Origin: Myxococcales bacterium
Lineage (GTDB): Bacteria; Myxococcota_A; Polyangia; Palsa-1104; JAEUJZ01
Assembly (NCBI GenBank): GCA_016794505.1
Contig: JAEUJZ010000145.1
Location: 62,001-126,000, forward strand
Length of the DNA stretch: 64,000 bases
Reading direction: 5' to 3'
Shown: one piece after another, positions 44,873 through 52,687 of the stretch
Numbering within the stretch: the first letter of the stretch is position 1
Layout: every line of letters starts with the position of its first letter
Notes under the pieces: generated by a model
What the model was told of the DNA's origin: nothing
What the model saw: only the letters and a program-made list of their open reading frames with translations
The model's database searches: none
Program-made: the position numbers and the translations under genes

Positions 44873-45526
44873 CTACGAACTTGCGGCGTACGACGGCATC
44901 CAGCGCTCGCTGTAATACAGCTCATACGAAAGCCCCTTTTTCAGCGGCTCGTACCCCTGGACATCGGCGAGCAGCGGCAGGATCTTCCGCGTCGGCATCA
45001 CGGACAAGAGCTCGTTGGTCCGGGCCACGCGATTCATCCCAGGGCTCAGCCGCATCCAGACCGCGGGCAGGCGCGTCTCGATAAAGCGATCGAAGTCGGC
45101 TGGCTGCGGAATCAAGCGCTCCAGCATGCGACGCATCGCCGCGCGAGTGGGCTGGCCGTCGGGGTCGCAGGGATCCGGCGTCGGCAAGTGCCGCAAGATA
45201 TCCGCTGCCAGCTCGGCCAAGCGCTCGGCCGGAAGTGGATTCGGCTCACTGCTCACAGCCGCTGCCAGCCCAGCGCTCGCGGCGGATGCATCCTCGCGAG
45301 CAGCGTGCCGTCGCGATAAATCCACCAGATGAATGCCGGCGTCTTCCGTCGGCTCAGCAAAGAATAGCCGGTCGGGCTGGCAGTCGCTGATGGCTTGTTC
45401 CAGTTGAGCCGATGTCGCGTTCCGCACATGGATCAAGAACACGTCGTCCCGTCGGTACTGCGCGTTCACCACACCGCCGAGCCCCTCGCTGGCTAGGCCG
45501 CGCGGCGCCAAAATCAGTATGCGCAT
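44873..45526 (-). CDS. Effector-associated-domain (EAD-like) protein
   Basis: 217-aa protein in two parts. Residues 1-75 form a small alpha/beta domain (MRILILAPRGLASEGLGGVV, then FLIHVRNATSAQLEQAI, then RLFFAEPTEDAGIHLVDLSR) that recalls the strands of CHAT-type sensor domains but lacks a catalytic His. After an Ala/Ser linker, residues about 120-190 match the effector-associated domain pattern frequent in myxobacterial conflict proteins: MRRMLERLIPQPADFDRFI, RLPAVWMRLSPGMNRVARTN, then LLSVMPTRKILPLL. EADs are death-fold-like adaptors that recruit partner effectors. No effector with the same domain lies nearby. Start supported by GGGGGA 8 nt upstream. Confidence 0.68.
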   Translation of the reverse strand: MRILILAPRGLASEGLGGVVNAQYRRDDVFLIHVRNATSAQLEQAISDCQPDRLFFAEPTEDAGIHLVDLSRRHAAREDASAASAGLAAAVSSEPNPLPAERLAELAADILRHLPTPDPCDPDGQPTRAAMRRMLERLIPQPADFDRFIETRLPAVWMRLSPGMNRVARTNELLSVMPTRKILPLLADVQGYEPLKKGLSYELYYSERWMPSYAASS

Positions 45527-45684
45527 TCTGCGTATCCCCCACGCGCGTTGCAGGTCCAGACTATCAAAGCGCTCGACCCCTGCGGTGACTTCGCGTCGCA
45601 CCGTGATGATCCAGCCAGCCCCTGCCATCGCCCGCAGGCCTTGGCTCGCTGCCCTCGTGCCTCTCGACAGAGGCGGCGTGACGG

Positions 45685-45701
45685 GCCTAGCGTAGCTAGG
45701 C
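45685..45701. repeat. Perfect inverted repeat abutting a start codon
   Basis: GCCTAGC-GTA-GCTAGGC, a 7-bp perfect inverted repeat with a 3-nt centre, ending at the base before the ATG at 45702. It lies in the 175-nt divergent region between the EAD-like and radical SAM genes and includes a TAGCGT hexamer 8 nt before the ATG. It could be an operator; the 3-nt centre makes a stable RNA hairpin less likely. Confidence 0.5.
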
Positions 45702-47369
45702 ATGAGCGATTCACTGGATCTGCGCGCCCGGCTGCGCGAACGGATGAACCGGCCGCAGCGACACCGCTTGCTGCAGGGCTTCCCTGCGGTACCCGCCATG
45801 GGACCCGCCGTGCCATCTTTCGATCCGCCCCAGCCAACTGCCCGCTTTGGGGTCGAAGACAGCCTCGGTCTGGTGCGCCGCCTCGACGGTGCGCTCTGTG
45901 ACCACGAATACATCCATGCAACCGCGTCGCTTTCGCGAGGACGACCGCCGCCGCTTCCCGTTGATCCAGACACAAAAGAGCGGCGCGCACTGGTGGCCCG
46001 GATCGAGCAAAACTACACGCAGGCCGAGACCGTCTGGAAGCGCATCGTGGCCCGCGGCGATCTCTCGACGCCGCCCCACTTTTCGATCGATCCGACCCGC
46101 GATCTCATCGTCGGCATCATCCCGCACACGCAGTGCGTGCCACGCAAAGAAGGCTGCGGCTTTTGCACCTTCCCGCACGACACCGCCGACCCGCGCGCTC
46201 GCCGCGACATGCTCGATGCCGTCTGTGAAGAGATCCGTCATCACGCGCAAAGCGAAGCCCTGGCCGGCCGTCGACTGCACGCGATCTACCTGGGTGGAGG
46301 CACCGCCAACCTCAGCCATCCCGAGGAAATCAGCCGCCTCCTGCACACCCTGGCCAGCGGCTTTGACATCGCCGACGCCGAGCTAAGTCTTGAGGGAACA
46401 CCGCAGCTTTTCGAGCGCCTGCTGTCGTCACACCTGAAAAATCTGGCCCAGCAGAAGACCGCCACGAAGCGCATCAGCATCGGTGTGCAGACCTTTGACG
46501 CCGGGTTCCTGCGCAGGATGGGACGCGAAGCGTTTGGCGACGCCGGCACAGTGAAGAAGCTTGTGAAAAAAGCGCGGGCCCTGTCGATCGCGACCTCGGC
46601 CGATCTGTTGTTCAACCTGCCGGGTCAGACGCGGGCCCAGATGGATCACGATCTGGACGTCGCCGTGTCTTGCGGCCTCGATCAGATCTGCCTGTACAAC
46701 CTGGTCCTTTATGAGGGTCTGGGGACGCCCTGGTCCAACGAACCGTCGCTGGTTCAGGCGATGCGGTCCAACGACGAGGCCTGCGACGCCTGGCTGCACC
46801 TGCGAGAGCGCCTGCTCGCTGCGGGTTATGTTCAGACGACCTTGACCAACTTTGAGCGAGCGGATGTGCGCGAAAGCCCGCAGCGCTTTCGCTATGAGCT
46901 CGCCAGCTTTTCGCCCGAGTCCACCGATGGGCTGGGCATCGGCCCTCTGGGCCTGTCGACCTTTGTCAACCTGCGCGAAAAAAAGGGCCTGAAGCTGCTG
47001 CGCAGAAAGGACATCGCGGGCCCGCCGTGGTCGCGACGCGACCTGATGTTCGCCTATGACGATCGCACGCTGCCGCTCTTGTTTCTGACGCGCAGCGTGG
47101 CCAAGACCCGGATTGACGGCGGCGTGTGGCGGGCGAGCCAGGGCACAGCGCTGACCGAGGTCTTTGCCGCCCCCATGGCGGCCTGCCGCGACGCCGGTCT
47201 GATTCATGACGAAGACGACGGGTTCGCTCTTACGCCCGTCGGTATGTTCTATGCCGATGCCGTGGTCGCGACCTTTGCCGAGGGCTTCCGCGCCGACGGC
47301 TCAGGCATTCACACCGCCGAGCTTTTGCGCGAGCGCCCGCGCGCCAGCGACTACATCAGCATGGGCTGA
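45702..47369 (+). CDS. Radical SAM protein, HemN/HemW-like, with CX6CX2C cluster motif
   Basis: 555-aa radical SAM enzyme related to coproporphyrinogen oxidase-like proteins. The iron-sulfur ligands are Cys145, Cys152 and Cys155 (QCVPRKEGCGFCTF), a CX6CX2C spacing instead of the HemN/HemW CX3CX2C. Other family features are intact: YLGGGTAN (SAM binding), LSLEGTPQLF, ISIGVQTFD, FNLPGQTRAQ and YNLVLYEGLGTPW, with a HemN-type C-terminal region. The 130-residue N-terminus before the cluster is unusual. Activity is not predictable: HemN relatives include heme-carrier proteins, methyltransferases and heme-degrading enzymes. Confidence 0.85.
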   Translation: MSDSLDLRARLRERMNRPQRHRLLQGFPAVPAMGPAVPSFDPPQPTARFGVEDSLGLVRRLDGALCDHEYIHATASLSRGRPPPLPVDPDTKERRALVARIEQNYTQAETVWKRIVARGDLSTPPHFSIDPTRDLIVGIIPHTQCVPRKEGCGFCTFPHDTADPRARRDMLDAVCEEIRHHAQSEALAGRRLHAIYLGGGTANLSHPEEISRLLHTLASGFDIADAELSLEGTPQLFERLLSSHLKNLAQQKTATKRISIGVQTFDAGFLRRMGREAFGDAGTVKKLVKKARALSIATSADLLFNLPGQTRAQMDHDLDVAVSCGLDQICLYNLVLYEGLGTPWSNEPSLVQAMRSNDEACDAWLHLRERLLAAGYVQTTLTNFERADVRESPQRFRYELASFSPESTDGLGIGPLGLSTFVNLREKKGLKLLRRKDIAGPPWSRRDLMFAYDDRTLPLLFLTRSVAKTRIDGGVWRASQGTALTEVFAAPMAACRDAGLIHDEDDGFALTPVGMFYADAVVATFAEGFRADGSGIHTAELLRERPRASDYISMG

Positions 47370-47402
47370 GCACGCGGACTGCGCGGCCGCGTCGGACCGC
47401 GG

Positions 47403-47408
47403 TACACT
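47403..47408 (+). promoter_or_regulatory. -10-like TACACT before lipoprotein gene
   Basis: TACACT ends 6 nt before the ATG at 47415. Confidence 0.35.
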
Positions 47409-47414
47409 GCGGCC

Positions 47415-47933
47415 ATGCTGACTCGCTTCTTGCGCCTGCCTCGTCCTGCGGTTCGTTCGTCTCGCTCGCGCTTTTGGTTCTGCGCCTTGCTCGTGCTGCC
47501 TGCCTGTCACGAAGCAAAGCGCCCCCACGCGCTGCCCCCGCCCGAGGCTCGCCGCCTGCTGCTCGATCGCAACTGGCTCGATCGCCTGCCGCAGACCCCG
47601 CAAGAGCGGTTGCACGTCTTTCGCTTTGTCCCGTCGATGGGCGGCGGCGTCTTCCAAGATCGCACGCTGTACGCCGGCCACTTCGAGCTGTTCCACTTCG
47701 ACCAAGACGGCCGCACGCTGCACTTCAAGCTGCCGCATACCGGCGAAGACCTGCGCACGCCGTTCTTCATCGAGCCGCTGCACCTGCCCGATGAAGACAC
47801 GCCGTTTGAGCTGCACCTGCACATCGAAGGCAGCCCGCGCGGCCCCAGCGATTACTACAGCCTGCGCGGCGAGCGCAGCACCGACCTCGACGGCAGCCTG
47901 GACCGCGCCCTGTCGCAGCAGCGCTCGCGCTAA
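47415..47933 (+). CDS. Small predicted lipoprotein, hypothetical
   Basis: 172-aa protein with a basic N-terminus, hydrophobic FWFCALLVLPAC and lipobox LPAC (Cys31). The mature part has LLDRNWLDRLPQTPQERLHVFRF (seen as NWLDRLPQ), an aromatic strand pair FELFHFDQDG and HFKLPHTGED, and FELHLHIEGSPRGPSDYY, which suggests a compact beta barrel of lipocalin-like size, though no family is certain. It follows the radical SAM gene by 45 nt and has its own hexamer before the start. Confidence 0.75.
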   Translation: MLTRFLRLPRPAVRSSRSRFWFCALLVLPACHEAKRPHALPPPEARRLLLDRNWLDRLPQTPQERLHVFRFVPSMGGGVFQDRTLYAGHFELFHFDQDGRTLHFKLPHTGEDLRTPFFIEPLHLPDEDTPFELHLHIEGSPRGPSDYYSLRGERSTDLDGSLDRALSQQRSR

Positions 47934-47946
47934 GTCGTATTCTTTT

Positions 47947-47978
47947 TAATAAAATTATTATTGTTAATAATTTTATTA
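47947..47978. terminator. A+T-only 14-bp palindromic hairpin between convergent genes
   Basis: TAATAAAATTATTA (47947-47960), loop TTGT, then TAATAATTTTATTA (47965-47978): a perfect 14-bp stem without a single G or C in the arms, in a 49-nt gap between two convergent stop codons. T-rich runs lie on both sides, so it may end transcription from both directions, but A/U-only stems are unusual terminators in a GC-rich genome. Confidence 0.6.
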
Positions 47979-47982
47979 TTTA

Positions 47983-48909
47983 TTACATCGTCCCGCGCGA
48001 AACCAAAATCAGCGTCTTTTCGTCGGGCTGAACGGCTGCTTGACAGCCGGGATACTTGGCGCGGTTCTCGACGGAAAACACGCTCATTTTGTCGCGTGCA
48101 TCGCCCTTGGCCGAAAGGCCAACACCGCCGCGATCGGGCTCTGGCGTGGCGCGCTCGCGACTCTCGCGCTCATAGTGACGGACCACGCTGGCCTGCGGCT
48201 CGACGGAGGCATACAGGCGCCACTCGATCTCTTGCGGCTTGGGCCCTGCGCCGCGCACGTGCTCCTGACACAAAAGACGCGCACCGGGAAACGCCGAAAA
48301 CGAGAACCACGATCCGCTCGCTGCGGGGCTTGGCGAAGCGCTGGCTTTGTTCACGGGACCCTCCTCGGGCTTCTGCGCAGGCGGCGGGCCTGTCTCGGCG
48401 GACCGCAGCACAAAGGGATAGGTCACGCCCACCGGGCCCCCTTTGGGCGGGGGAAACTGCCAGCGCAGCACGCGGGCAGCGATGCAGGCTTCGACTTCCG
48501 GGTTCTTGAGCGTCGAGTCCCGCACCACGCTCGACTCGACGGCGCCCGAGGTTCCGATGCGAAACGCGACCGCGATGCGGCCTTCCAGCGCCGGGTTCTT
48601 CGCCAGGCCCTTTTCGTAACAGAAGCGGACCTCGTTCATATGCATGCGAATGACGCGACGGATGACTTCTTTGTCGATGCTGCCCGACGTGATCTCAGGA
48701 GCCAGCGAGCGGCCAGCAGGTGCAGCCGGCGACGACGTTCCCGACGATCCGCCCGCCAGTGGATCGTGATCCGGCCGACTCGAAGGCAGGTTTGCCCGCG
48801 CCGCGGTCGAGGCCCCCCCAAGCCCCGTGAGCAGCACTGCCACCTGCAGCGTCGCCTGCAGCCATCGCCTGCGGCGAGGTATTCCAGGGCTTCCCATTGT
48901 CTGCGTCAT
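47983..48909 (-). CDS. AgmX/PglI-type TonB-like C-terminal domain protein
   Basis: 308-aa secreted protein (basic start, hydrophobic LQVAVLLTGLGGAS, then ASTAARA). Residues about 70-170 match the AgmX/PglI C-terminal domain: SIDKEVIRRVIRMHMNEVRF, CYEKGLAKNPALEGRIAVAF, then CIAARVLRWQFPPPKGGPV, YPFVL. The conserved Cys pair is in place. This TonB-like domain is found in myxobacterial gliding and envelope proteins. The C-terminal 110 residues are a Pro/Ser linker and an unrecognised region with two Cys. GAAGGGA lies about 7 nt before the ATG. Confidence 0.88.
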   Translation of the reverse strand: MTQTMGSPGIPRRRRWLQATLQVAVLLTGLGGASTAARANLPSSRPDHDPLAGGSSGTSSPAAPAGRSLAPEITSGSIDKEVIRRVIRMHMNEVRFCYEKGLAKNPALEGRIAVAFRIGTSGAVESSVVRDSTLKNPEVEACIAARVLRWQFPPPKGGPVGVTYPFVLRSAETGPPPAQKPEEGPVNKASASPSPAASGSWFSFSAFPGARLLCQEHVRGAGPKPQEIEWRLYASVEPQASVVRHYERESRERATPEPDRGGVGLSAKGDARDKMSVFSVENRAKYPGCQAAVQPDEKTLILVSRGTM

Positions 48910-49035
48910 CGGCCGGTCCCTTCTGCGGCACAGGGCCGCGCTGTCCTTAGCCTATCGCAGCCGTTTGTCCGACCGTCCATGTTCTGTGCGCAGCGAGCCT
49001 GCGCGACGACGCGTGGAAAACCTGGGGACGCTGCG

Positions 49036-50169
49036 ATGCGCCTGCATATAATGCGTCCCATGAAGAAGACCGTCGCCGGAAGCCCGGCTAGCTCGCCCAG
49101 CACTCAAAGCCCTGTACCCGCCACCGATGCGGCCGACTCGTCGCCGACCAGCGACGCGCCCCGCTTTCCGCCGCTCGCTTCCGACGAAGTGCCGCTGCTC
49201 AAAGAGATGTATCGCCAGATGCTGGTCATCCGGCGCATTGAGGAAGCCTGCGCCAAGGCCTATGCGCAGGGCAAGATGGGCGGCTTCCTGCACCTCGGCA
49301 TCGGGCAAGAGTCGGTCTGCGTCGGCGCCATCGCCGCGCTGCGCCCAGAGGACTACGTCATCGCGACCTATCGCGAGCACGGCCACTGCATCGCCAAGGC
49401 CAACGCCTCGCTCGACGTGTGCAAGGCGGTCATGGCCGAGCTTTTGGGCAAGTCGACGGGCATCAGCAAGGGCTTTGGCGGCTCGATGCACTTGTTTGAC
49501 GCCAAGACCCGCTTCCTGGGCGGCTATGGCATCGTCGGTGGGCACGTGCCGCTGGCCGCGGGCGTCGCCTATGCCAGCAAGTACCGCAACCTGCCGGAAG
49601 TCACGCTGTGCTTCTTCGGTGACGGCAGCGCCAACCAGGGCGCCTTCTTCGAGGGCCTAAGCCTCGCTGGCCTGTGGAAGCTTCCCGTCGTGTTCATTTG
49701 CGAAAACAACCAGTACTCGATGGGCACGCCGCTTTACCGCACGCTGGCCGTCGAAGACGTCACCGAGCGCGCCGCCGGCTTTGCCATCTTGCGCGACCGT
49801 TTCAGCGGCGACGACGTGCTGGAAGTCCGCCGCCGCATCAGCGCCGCCGTCGAGCGCGCCCGCACCGAGTTCGTCCCCACGCTGATCGAGGTCGAGACCT
49901 ATCGCTTCCGCGGTCACTCGATCAGCGACCCCGGCAACTACCGCAGCAAGGACGAGATCGAGCAGTGGAAGAAGCGCGACGCCGTCGTCATCGCCCGCGA
50001 TCGCCTGGTCTCTGCCATCGGAGAAGACGAGATCGTCTCGCTGGAAGCGCACATCAAAGCGCAGGTGCAGGAAGCCGTGCGCTTCGCCGAGCAGTCGCCC
50101 GCCGCCAACCCCGCCGACATCTGGACCAGCGTCTACGCCCAGCCCGGCACCGACCCGCGCAAGATGTAG
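49036..50169 (+). CDS. pdhA: Pyruvate dehydrogenase E1 component, alpha subunit
   Basis: 377-aa thiamine-diphosphate enzyme subunit that decarboxylates pyruvate (or another 2-oxo acid). Motifs: LVIRRIEEACAKAY, GFLHLGIGQESV, IATYREHGH, FGGSMHLFD, the ThDP-binding block FFGDGSANQGAFFEG with NNQYSMGTP and the regulatory loop RFRGHSISDPGNYRSK. The E1 beta gene is not adjacent; the next gene is on the other strand. Start could be 49036 or 49060; TATAAT at 49047-49052 would make an mRNA starting at 49060. The first 45 residues are low complexity. Confidence 0.93.
   Translation: MRLHIMRPMKKTVAGSPASSPSTQSPVPATDAADSSPTSDAPRFPPLASDEVPLLKEMYRQMLVIRRIEEACAKAYAQGKMGGFLHLGIGQESVCVGAIAALRPEDYVIATYREHGHCIAKANASLDVCKAVMAELLGKSTGISKGFGGSMHLFDAKTRFLGGYGIVGGHVPLAAGVAYASKYRNLPEVTLCFFGDGSANQGAFFEGLSLAGLWKLPVVFICENNQYSMGTPLYRTLAVEDVTERAAGFAILRDRFSGDDVLEVRRRISAAVERARTEFVPTLIEVETYRFRGHSISDPGNYRSKDEIEQWKKRDAVVIARDRLVSAIGEDEIVSLEAHIKAQVQEAVRFAEQSPAANPADIWTSVYAQPGTDPRKM
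49047..49052 (+). promoter_or_regulatory. -10 consensus TATAAT before pdhA ATG 49060
   Basis: Consensus TATAAT ends 7 nt before the ATG at 49060. If used, the pdhA mRNA is leaderless and the ATG at 49036 is not the start. Confidence 0.5.
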
Positions 50170-50256
50170 CCCCAGGCCCCTTCCCCCCCTTGGCCCCGCT
50201 GGTCGCGCTGCCGCGGTCGGCCTATGCGCAATCGCCGAAGAGATCTATTGCTGAAT

Positions 50257-51000
50257 CTATGACGGATTCGAATCCGTCCATTTGTTGATAAACGTTTGTA
50301 TTTTATTCACGATTTCAGAGACCTCTCTCCCTTGAACTTCTATGAATCGTTCGTCTTGTTTGGTCAGCGCTCGCCACAGCCCTTCTTTCAGATCGAGCAT
50401 GGCGTGGACGGCGAACGTCCCCCCGCTCGCGCCGACATCCAGGCGCAGACGATCCACGCGGGCGTGCAGCGATGCGGGCGGCGAAAACAGCGCCCGCACC
50501 TGACCGGCAGGCGCATGCGTGGGGTCAAAGTCGGAAAGCGGCCAGCCAAGCTCGTCGGTCAGGGCCTGCAGCAGCGCCCCCATGGGCCGCGCCGGAAACA
50601 CCCGAACTGTCGACGCTCCCCCGGCATCAATCGCCGACGGAATATCGACGCTGGCGGACACGGCGTGCCAGTGATCCTTGGGGGCGACGGCCAGCGCTGC
50701 GGGCAGCGTCAGCGAAAACGCGATCTCGTGCAGGCTGTCGGCGGCAACCAGCCCAGAAAGAGCCAGCCGCCGCTCGATGAGCGTGCTGTGGCGCGTCTGC
50801 TTCCGCCCTTCGTCGTCCTCGGTCTCCCAGCAAAGCTGCAGCGCCACGGACAGGCCGCTGGCCTGCTGATCGACCTTGCCCCCCGAGATCTGAATCACGC
50901 CCTCGATGGTCTCGCCGGCACAAATGCGGGACGGAGCCGTGATCCGCACCGACATAGCGCCAATGCCCAGCGACGCGCCTAGATTGCCGAGGATCCCCAT
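50257..51000 (-). CDS. Spo0M/arrestin-like family protein
   Basis: 247-aa protein of the SpoOM family, arrestin-like beta sandwiches found in many bacteria. Opening MGILGNLGASLGIGAMSVRI, then CAGETIEGVIQISGGKVDQQ, SGLSVALQLCW and LHEIAFSLTLP match the family. Role in the cell is unclear (in Bacillus, sporulation control). The 3-prime end of the gene (about 50257-50370) and its upstream flank (51001-51060) are A+T-rich relative to the rest. AAAGGGA lies 7 nt before the ATG. Confidence 0.9.
   Translation of the reverse strand: MGILGNLGASLGIGAMSVRITAPSRICAGETIEGVIQISGGKVDQQASGLSVALQLCWETEDDEGRKQTRHSTLIERRLALSGLVAADSLHEIAFSLTLPAALAVAPKDHWHAVSASVDIPSAIDAGGASTVRVFPARPMGALLQALTDELGWPLSDFDPTHAPAGQVRALFSPPASLHARVDRLRLDVGASGGTFAVHAMLDLKEGLWRALTKQDERFIEVQGREVSEIVNKIQTFINKWTDSNPS
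50261..50278. repeat. 18-bp perfect palindrome at end of Spo0M-like gene
   Basis: GACGGATTC-GAATCCGTC, a perfect 18-bp palindrome inside the last codons of the Spo0M-like gene. It has no T run on either side. Could be a protein-binding site or a relic. Confidence 0.4.
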
Positions 51001-51072
51001 CGTTCTGTTCCCTTTGTTGATTTTACGATGATATCACTATCGCACAATCATGGGTGCTCGCGCGGGCATTTT

Positions 51073-51852
51073 TTACCAGTCAATCACCTCGCTCGCGCGG
51101 TGCAGGTCTTGGACGGTGTCGATCTCGCGATAGCTGCGTGGGGTGGCGATGCGCAGGGCGTGCAGCGCGACGCCCTGGTCGATGAGGTCGTTGAGCAAAT
51201 CGGTCAGGTACGCGACCTGAAAGCGCGGCGCCCGGCCATACGGCGCAGCCAGGCCAAGCTCGCTCAGGCGGCGGTGATAGAGCGCGCGAAGCTCGCGGGC
51301 AGCTTGGGCGCTGGCCTTCCACAGGCCGGTGAATTCGCCCAGCGCTTGCTCGGGCGGGACGGCGCGCTTGCCGACGCGGGTCACGCGATCGTCGGGGCCC
51401 GTGACGGCGCAGAGCTCGGCTTCGGGCACCGGATGATCGCTGCGCCCGTCGTAGGCTTCCGCCCAAAAAGGATCGACGACCAGCGAGAAGTCCCGTCGGT
51501 GCGCAGCCAGGGCCTGGGCGACATCGGGCCGGAACAAGATATCGGCGTAGCTGCATAAAAAGCCCTCGCCCATCGACGCTTCGGCGTGCATCAGCGACAC
51601 AAGGACGTTGTTCGTGCGGAAGTCGGCGTTTTGCACGAACGTGACGCCGGGCTCGTCGGCAAGCGCCTTCTGCAAGACCTCGCCGCGATAGCCGTGGATG
51701 ACGGTGAAGCGATCGCAGCCAGCGCTGCGCAGCGCGTCCAAGGCGCGACGCACCATGGGGCGGCCCGCGACCTCGACCATGCACTTGGGACGATCGTCGG
51801 TGTATGGGCTCAAGCGCGAGCCCATGCCGGCGGCAACAAGAATGGCCTGCAT
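51073..51852 (-). CDS. LicC-like nucleotidyltransferase (phosphocholine cytidylyltransferase type)
   Basis: 259-aa sugar-nucleotide/phosphocholine nucleotidyltransferase. The NTP site is MQAILVAAGMGSRLSPYTDD with RPKCMVEVAG; next are FTVIHGYRG, FVQNADFRTNNVLVSLMHAE (acceptor-site pattern) and the LicC-type DPFWAEAYDGRSDHPVPEAE, with GEFTGLWK. It would activate phosphocholine or a similar phosphate with CTP for attachment to a surface glycan. No kinase or transferase partner is next to it. Start by homology at MQAIL; GATAGT ends 7 nt before it. Confidence 0.88.
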   Translation of the reverse strand: MQAILVAAGMGSRLSPYTDDRPKCMVEVAGRPMVRRALDALRSAGCDRFTVIHGYRGEVLQKALADEPGVTFVQNADFRTNNVLVSLMHAEASMGEGFLCSYADILFRPDVAQALAAHRRDFSLVVDPFWAEAYDGRSDHPVPEAELCAVTGPDDRVTRVGKRAVPPEQALGEFTGLWKASAQAARELRALYHRRLSELGLAAPYGRAPRFQVAYLTDLLNDLIDQGVALHALRIATPRSYREIDTVQDLHRASEVIDW

Positions 51853-52003
51853 GCCCCGCACTATCCCAAAGCAGCGGCAGGCTGGCCAGTATTCGGCGCC
51901 TCGCATCTTGGGGTCTCCTTGGGGGCTTCCTTGAGGGCCTGCTTGGGGGGCCTTCCTTGGGCGTGGGCTGTCCGAAAAGCGCGATATCCTGAAGCTCACA
52001 TCC

Positions 52004-52594
52004 ATGCACACTTTGAATCTTGAGACGCTGCGTCAGGCCGTACGCCAGGGAGCCCAGCCGCGCTATCGCCTGTTTTATGGTCATACGCCGCGGCCGGATG
52101 GGGCGCTGTCCGACGCGGTATTCAGCCAGTTCTGGCCGTGTTCGTTTTCGCTGTACGGCGTGAACTATGCCTGGGCCGAGCAGTGGATGATGGCCAGCAA
52201 GGCCCGCCTGTTCGGCGACGGCGAAGCGCTGGCGCGCATCCTGATCGCCACGGCGCCACTCGACTGCAAGCGCATCGGTCGACAGGTGCGCGGCTTTGAC
52301 GAAGCGCTCTGGCGACAGCACCGCTTCGACATCGTGACCCAAGGAAGCGTCGCCAAGTTTGATCAGGATCCGGCCCTGCGCGCGTACCTTCTGGCCACGT
52401 CCGCAGACGTGCTGGTCGAGGCCAGCCCCAGCGACTGCGTCTGGGGCATTCGCCTGGGACGCGAGCACGCCGACGCGCAGAACCCCCTGCGCTGGCGGGG
52501 GCAGAACCTCTTGGGCTTCGCCTTGATGCGGGCTCGCGGGATCCTGCGCGGCGAGCTTCCCAAGCCCGAGCTGCCGGCGCTGCTGACCAGCTAG
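52004..52594 (+). CDS. NADAR family protein (YbiA-like)
   Basis: 196-aa NADAR-domain protein, an N-glycosidase-like fold that acts on ADP-ribose or guanine-linked ribose compounds and on riboflavin precursors in YbiA. Family blocks: VFSQFWPCSF, YAWAEQWMMASKARLF (catalytic Glu and Lys region), IGRQVRGFDEALW, AKFDQDPALRAYLLAT, and LVEASPSDCVWGIR. The first 40 residues extend beyond the usual start. It is divergent from the nucleotidyltransferase gene. Some NADAR proteins reverse guanine ADP-ribosylation, but no DarT partner is present. Confidence 0.92.
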   Translation: MHTLNLETLRQAVRQGAQPRYRLFYGHTPRPDGALSDAVFSQFWPCSFSLYGVNYAWAEQWMMASKARLFGDGEALARILIATAPLDCKRIGRQVRGFDEALWRQHRFDIVTQGSVAKFDQDPALRAYLLATSADVLVEASPSDCVWGIRLGREHADAQNPLRWRGQNLLGFALMRARGILRGELPKPELPALLTS

Positions 52595-52687
52595 CCGAAG
52601 CGCAGCGCGGCCACCACCCTGCCCTGTGCGCTCGGCCACGACGAGCAGAGGCTGTTCTTGCGCCCTCGACGCGGCTACCATGCCGGC

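Noticed and set aside
48040-49035. A long N-terminal extension of the pdhA reading frame
   Set aside because: The frame stays open antisense to the AgmX/PglI-like gene because of GC-rich codon bias; the sequence lacks domain structure and a start with a ribosome site.
50261-50278. tRNA T-arm-like sequence GATTCGAATCC
   Set aside because: It is part of a perfect palindrome inside coding sequence, with no acceptor, D or anticodon arms around it.
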